A stretch of 64,000 bases of DNA, taken from contig NZ_BMGG01000005.1 in assembly GCF_014640075.1 (NCBI RefSeq), positions 473,186 through 537,185 on the forward strand, in the 5' to 3' direction. Numbering within the stretch: position 1 is the first letter of the stretch; every line of letters begins with the position of its first letter. Positions 61,151 through 64,000 of this stretch are shown piece after piece. This stretch comes from Chelatococcus reniformis (GTDB lineage: Bacteria > Pseudomonadota > Alphaproteobacteria > Rhizobiales > Beijerinckiaceae). A model generated the notes under the pieces. That model had not been told where the DNA came from. It did no database searches and saw nothing but the letters and a program-made list of their open reading frames with translations. The translations under genes were made by a program, and so were the position numbers.

Positions 61151-61531
61151 TCAGTATGTTCGTCGACGGGACCATTGCAAGGTTGATTTTTGAGAGCAAG
61201 CCAATAATAACGCCGCAGCTTCGGTCGTTGGATGCCGACGTCTCGCCTTACGCGCATTGCGGGCTGCGCTCAGCAGCCGCGACATGAGATCTCCCGCTGG
61301 AGGCGTGGGGCTGCTGCGGACATACACCGCCTTGGGATGCGTTGGCGTAAAGCGGCCATCCTTCGCCTCGACCCAGGCCCAGTTCGGCTGCTGCATCCCG
61401 TGCACGTTGAACTCACAGCAGCAGCGAGGGCAGAAGAGCTTGATTGGTCGAAGGAGCTTCTTGGGCGTGCGTTCGCAGCATCGCCCGTTGGCGTCCAGCT
61501 GGCGCGGCGGAAACGATCTTGCCCTTCTCAT
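61151..61531 (-). CDS. Hypothetical protein with CxxC motif
   Basis: A 126-residue frame, Arg-rich at both ends, with a more protein-like centre: LFCPRCCCEFNVHG (possible zinc ribbon half) and WAWVEAKDGRFTPTHPKAVY. Third-position GC is only moderate, and the 3' part runs into an AT-richer patch (61090-61240). The ribosome site is weak. It could be an acquired or decaying gene. Confidence 0.35.
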   Translation of the reverse strand: MRRARSFPPRQLDANGRCCERTPKKLLRPIKLFCPRCCCEFNVHGMQQPNWAWVEAKDGRFTPTHPKAVYVRSSPTPPAGDLMSRLLSAARNARKARRRHPTTEAAALLLACSQKSTLQWSRRRTY

Positions 61532-61640
61532 GAACCCTGATTCTGCATGCCCTCGTGACGGGCCGGCGACAGATTCGACTTGCCGGGCTGATTGAGGGCA
61601 GGTCGGCGTAGGGCGGCGGCCGGACCCGCGGCGCCAGCCG

Positions 61641-61765
61641 GGCGTCTACGGCCGCGCGGCCAACCAGGAACCCGCCAGCGCGGCCGGCCGCAAGGGCGGA
61701 CAGGACGTGCGCCCGAGAGCCGGGGGTTCGCCAAGGATCCGGAACGGGCTGCGCGCGCTGGGCCC
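61641..61765 (+). pseudogene. Remnant of a KGG-motif stress protein
   Basis: One frame reads NQEPASAAGRKGGQDVRP and, after a one-base shift near 61715, another reads SRGFAKDPERAARAG. Joined, they give the repeat pattern of KGG-type (GsiB/Con-10-like) stress proteins, in which AGRKGGQ alternates with RGFAxDPERAxxxG. Start and end are not recognisable. It is evidence of a decayed stress gene in an area that has others intact. Confidence 0.4.
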
Positions 61766-61919
61766 ACGCTCTTTGGCGCAGGCTGGTCCAATGGTGCGTC
61801 GCCGCAGGACGGTGACGAGCCCGTCGCGGCGCTTGTCGAGCGTCCAAGTGCGCCCGTCGTTGCCGTCGAGGAAGTGGTTGCTCGCCGCTTCAATCCTCGC
61901 TCCTAAACGAGTCGCACCG

Positions 61920-62489
61920 ATGCTCTTGAACGGCGCCGCTCTCGCTCCAATATCCTATGCTGTCATTTCGGCTGAATGGGATTTCAACAAGGTGCAAAAC
62001 AAGACGGCCACGATTTGCCTCAATGCCGCACGGGCGGCCCAGTTCAAGGACTTGGCCGCGCGCCGGGGCGTGACTGTCGGCGGGCTCGTCGAGCAGATCA
62101 TTGCCGACGCCATCGCGGCGGGCGAGCTGCCCGACACGTTGCCGGGCTACTACATAGCGATTGATCACCGTAAGGCGCGCGTCAGTCTCGCTATCGAGGG
62201 CGAGCAAGTCGTCAACATGAGTCAGGCAGGCGCACAGAGCCTCGCCGAGGCCATTGCGACCATCAGCGATAGGAACGGTTCCGTCACGCTCGTCGCTGAC
62301 GTCGAACCGGCAATTGAGGTTCGGCGCGTCGGTGCCGCGGTCGCCCTGTCGGTCGCGGGCTCGACGAACACCATCGGCCGGTCTGTTGCCAGCGACCTTA
62401 TCCGGCAGGTTCGGAAGGCCGCTGACTCGCTCGCCGCCAACACCGAAGCCAAGGCCCTGCAGATCAAGAAAAAGACCGTGTCCGTGTAG
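61920..62489 (+). CDS. Hypothetical protein with RHH-like N-terminal segment
   Basis: A protein of up to 189 residues. After a dubious first 20 residues come KTATICLNAARAAQFKDLAA and RRGVTVGGLVEQIIADAIAA, similar to ribbon-helix-helix dimerisation segments. Then come short beta-rich units (GYYIAIDHRKARVSLAIEGE, NGSVTLVADVEPAIEVRRVG) and a Lys-rich end. No family is recognised. The GTG at about 61993 is an alternative start closer to the conserved-looking part. Its orphan character fits the accessory nature of this stretch. Confidence 0.5.
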   Translation: MLLNGAALAPISYAVISAEWDFNKVQNKTATICLNAARAAQFKDLAARRGVTVGGLVEQIIADAIAAGELPDTLPGYYIAIDHRKARVSLAIEGEQVVNMSQAGAQSLAEAIATISDRNGSVTLVADVEPAIEVRRVGAAVALSVAGSTNTIGRSVASDLIRQVRKAADSLAANTEAKALQIKKKTVSV

Positions 62490-62970
62490 AGGCGTCGGCC
62501 AGCAGCAATAAATAAAATAACCAGACGCGTGGTGAGGCGCGCCAGGTTCAGTGAATGAGATTAGATCCGCCAAGGGAAGAGGATCTGGCATGTGAAGTAT
62601 AGAAATAACGCCGCGGGATGTATTCAATATTCGAGAAAAGCTGAGTGACGCGACCGAAGCCGTACGCATTGAGCGTGCTAACGCGCTGCTCGATGACATC
62701 GCGGCAGAGCTGGGCCTGTGACCAGCCCGAAGCGCCGAAAATGCGTCAACTCGCCGAAAAGCGCCGCGGAAATCGAGGCGCCTCGATGCTCTACATCGCA
62801 TAAGGAATCTGGGGCGGCAGTGAGCAGCGTCGGCAAAATTCGTCGAGGGTAATAGGGCTACGACACTCTACGCCCCACTCCCAGAAGCCCACGCCTACGA
62901 AGACGATGACGCCTTCAAGAGCTGATCAACACCACCCCCAAGCTGCTCGCCGATCGAAAGAGAAATTGAA
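62490..62970. other. AT-richer intergenic region with a possible gene fragment
   Basis: About 480 bases with lower GC than average. A frame ending at about 62721 (RDVFNIREKLSDATEAVRIE then RANALLDDIAAELGL, stop) looks coding but has only an ATA as potential start, so it is probably a fragment. Another short coding-like end (EAHAYEDDDAFKS, stop) lies near 62923. The proximity of a tRNA makes a past integration site conceivable, but no integrase or att repeat is visible. Confidence 0.4.
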
Positions 62971-63046
62971 TGGTGCCGGCTGAGGGATTCGAACCCCCGA
63001 CCCCCTGATTACAAATCAGGTGCTCTACCAGCTGAGCTAAGCCGGC
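62971..63046 (-). tRNA. tRNA-Thr (anticodon TGT)
   Basis: On the minus strand: acceptor GCCGGCT, D-arm TTAGCTCAGCTGGTAGAGC, anticodon stem CCTGA with loop TTTGTAA, T-arm GGGGGTTCGAATCCCTC and closing AGCCGGC-A, with an encoded CCA end. The loop places TGT at positions 34-36, so it decodes ACA. All stems pair. It is the only RNA gene found in the window. Confidence 0.97.
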
Positions 63047-63257
63047 TCGCGCCCCGCACGGTTCAACCAGCGCCAAGCACCGCGTGGCTAGCAACAATTC
63101 GCTGCCGTCGCAAGGCAAAGGCGCGCTGAACAGACGCGCTCCAGACGATTCATTCCCTGTTCAGCTCGATATGGGATAATGACGCGACGTTGAGGTTTTC
63201 CGTTTCGAGCGAGGTGAGCGTCGCGTTCCCTCGCCCGTCAACCGAGGAGCATGAACC

Positions 63258-63605
63258 ATGATCGAGTCTCGCATGCGCAAGGTGGCGATGGCGGGCGCCC
63301 TGGCCGCGATCACCACCGCCGGTGCTCTGGCGGTCACCACCACGGAAGCCGCCGCCTGGTGCCGCGGCTATGGCTGCAACAACGGTGGCGCGGTCGCCGC
63401 GGGTGTCATCGGTGGTCTGGCTATCGGCGCCCTCGCCGGTGCCGCGGCGGCCAATGCGGCCCCGCCGCCGGCTCCCGTCTACGTCGCACCGGGCCCCGGA
63501 CCCGTCTATGTGGAGGACGTGGAGCCGGGCTGCTACCGCGCCCCGCGCCGCGTCTGGATCGACGGCATCGGCTGGCGCCAGCGCGTCGTCACGGTCTGCG
63601 AATAA
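63258..63605 (+). CDS. Small secreted Gly/Ala/Pro-rich protein
   Basis: A 115-residue exported protein: signal peptide (VAMAGALAAITTAGALAVTT), then CRGYGCNNGGAVAAGVIGG, a Gly/Ala hydrophobic span (LAIGALAGAAAANAA), a Pro-rich linker and a C-terminal module with two cysteines (PGCYRAPRRVWIDGIGWRQR, VTVCE). The Gly/Ala span resembles a glycine-zipper. This architecture is widespread in Bradyrhizobium/Rhodoplanes-like bacteria as a family of unknown function. The converging gene at the window edge is a paralogue. Confidence 0.8.
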   Translation: MIESRMRKVAMAGALAAITTAGALAVTTTEAAAWCRGYGCNNGGAVAAGVIGGLAIGALAGAAAANAAPPPAPVYVAPGPGPVYVEDVEPGCYRAPRRVWIDGIGWRQRVVTVCE

Positions 63606-63634
63606 GCCGCGGCCCTATGCGGGCTGTGGCGAAA

Positions 63635-63708
63635 CCCCGCCTTTTGGGCGGGGCCGCCATCCGGCGGGCTGTCCTTCGCTGAGGGGCCCTGCAGTTGTCG
63701 TGCAGGGC
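63635..63708. terminator. Two hairpins between converging paralogues
   Basis: CCCCGCC/GGCGGGG (63635-63641, 63647-63653; loop mainly T) serves the plus-strand gene. GCCCTGCA/TGCAGGGC (63686-63693, 63701-63708) lies just past the minus-strand stop. Both stems are perfect. Confidence 0.6.
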
Positions 63709-63714
63709 AATCGA

Positions 63715-64000
63715 TCAGTCGACCGGGCAGACCGTCACGGTACGGGTCACCCAGCGGCCGTTGACGATGACCTTCCTGGGGCCGCGGAAGCAGCCGGACG
63801 TATAGACGGGCTGCGACGCCGCCGCCGCCGCCGCGCCGAGCGCGAGGCCACCCACGAGCCCCGCCGCCACCGCGCCGCCATCGTAGTAGCCACCGTTCCA
63901 GTAGCCGCCGTACCAGCCCGGATAGTAGCCGGCGCCGTAATAGCCGCCCCAGCCGGGGCCACGCCAATAGCCGCGGCCCCAATACGGGCGGCCCGCCCAG
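63715..64000 (-). CDS. Secreted Gly/Tyr/Trp-rich protein, 5' part outside the window
   Basis: A partial gene of which the C-terminal 94 residues are visible. It begins in a Gly/Tyr/Trp-rich tract (YWGRGYWRGPGWGGYYG), continues through GGYYDGGAVAAGLVGGLALG and ends with GCFRGPRKVIVNGRWVTRTV then TVCPVD. The GGAVAAG.(V/I)GGLA.GA span and the two-Cys end match the neighbouring secreted protein at 63258, so the pair are convergent paralogues. There is no start codon in the window. Confidence 0.75.
   Translation of the reverse strand, partial: WAGRPYWGRGYWRGPGWGGYYGAGYYPGWYGGYWNGGYYDGGAVAAGLVGGLALGAAAAAASQPVYTSGCFRGPRKVIVNGRWVTRTVTVCPVD

Noticed and set aside
61138-61290. 49-codon plus-strand ORF starting MNVFFSMFVDGTIARL
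   Set aside because: AT-rich and open, but no ribosome site, no family and overlap with a minus-strand candidate; too weak to call.

Overview
The window is a GC-rich chromosomal segment from an alphaproteobacterium, most likely a member of the Hyphomicrobiales (Rhizobiales). The evidence is the very high GC at third codon positions, the cysE-DUF3126 pair, the Fe-S scaffold / folE / hisI / patatin / CBS-protein neighbourhood, a YidD with an alphaproteobacterial Trp-rich tail next to thrS, CsbD and PRC-barrel stress proteins, and Irr-like and EcfG-like promoter elements. I cannot name the genus from sequence alone. No complete insertion sequence, integrase, CRISPR array or rRNA operon is visible. 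One tRNA (Thr, anticodon TGU) is present.

Layout. 0-25 kb is mostly housekeeping: a GNAT acetyltransferase, recJ, a crotonase-fold enzyme, cysE-DUF3126, a gamma-carbonic anhydrase, a transglutaminase-like protease, a rhomboid protease, a CBS protein, a patatin, hisI, folE, an IscU-like scaffold, an OmpV/MipA porin-like protein, yidD, an HD (ppGpp-hydrolase-like) protein, thrS, a YfhO-like membrane protein with a periplasmic partner, nitroreductase and flavin reductase, a CitE/MaoC pair, NAD kinase and cutA. A family of bipartite palindromic repeats lies in three of the gaps (about 12.1, 20.3 and 24.1-24.3 kb).

27-33.4 kb is an iron-siderophore locus. An AraC-type regulator, preceded by an Irr-box-like site, lies before a tight co-directional run: TonB siderophore receptor, siderophore-esterase-like hydrolase, SIP-type ferric-siderophore reductase with a His-rich tail, and a periplasmic binding protein. 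The genes overlap by 4-7 bases. No ABC permease or ATPase is encoded beside them. 33.6-43 kb holds mixed metabolism: a Liv-type binding protein, an EthD protein, a TIGR04325-type methyltransferase, pyruvate oxidase poxB plus a cupin, two overlapping crotonases, a CDF transporter and a DUF3750 protein.

43-48.9 kb is a second iron locus on the minus strand, for heme: a TonB heme receptor followed by a HutX/HmuS-half heme carrier, a ChaN-like protein and an SbmA/YddA-type ABC protein. The last three are joined by 4-base overlaps. 49-57.2 kb is catabolic and entirely on the minus strand: a DapA-superfamily protein that lacks its Schiff-base lysine and is coupled to a small membrane protein, a succinate-semialdehyde-type dehydrogenase, a crotonase, an AlsS-like ThDP enzyme and a tandem CaiB/BaiF CoA-transferase.

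57.5-64 kb is a looser accessory stretch of small stress-type and secreted proteins (PRC-barrel, CsbD, a lipase-like protein, two Gly/Pro-rich secreted paralogues), with at least two apparent frameshifted genes, AT-richer patches and orphan ORFs.
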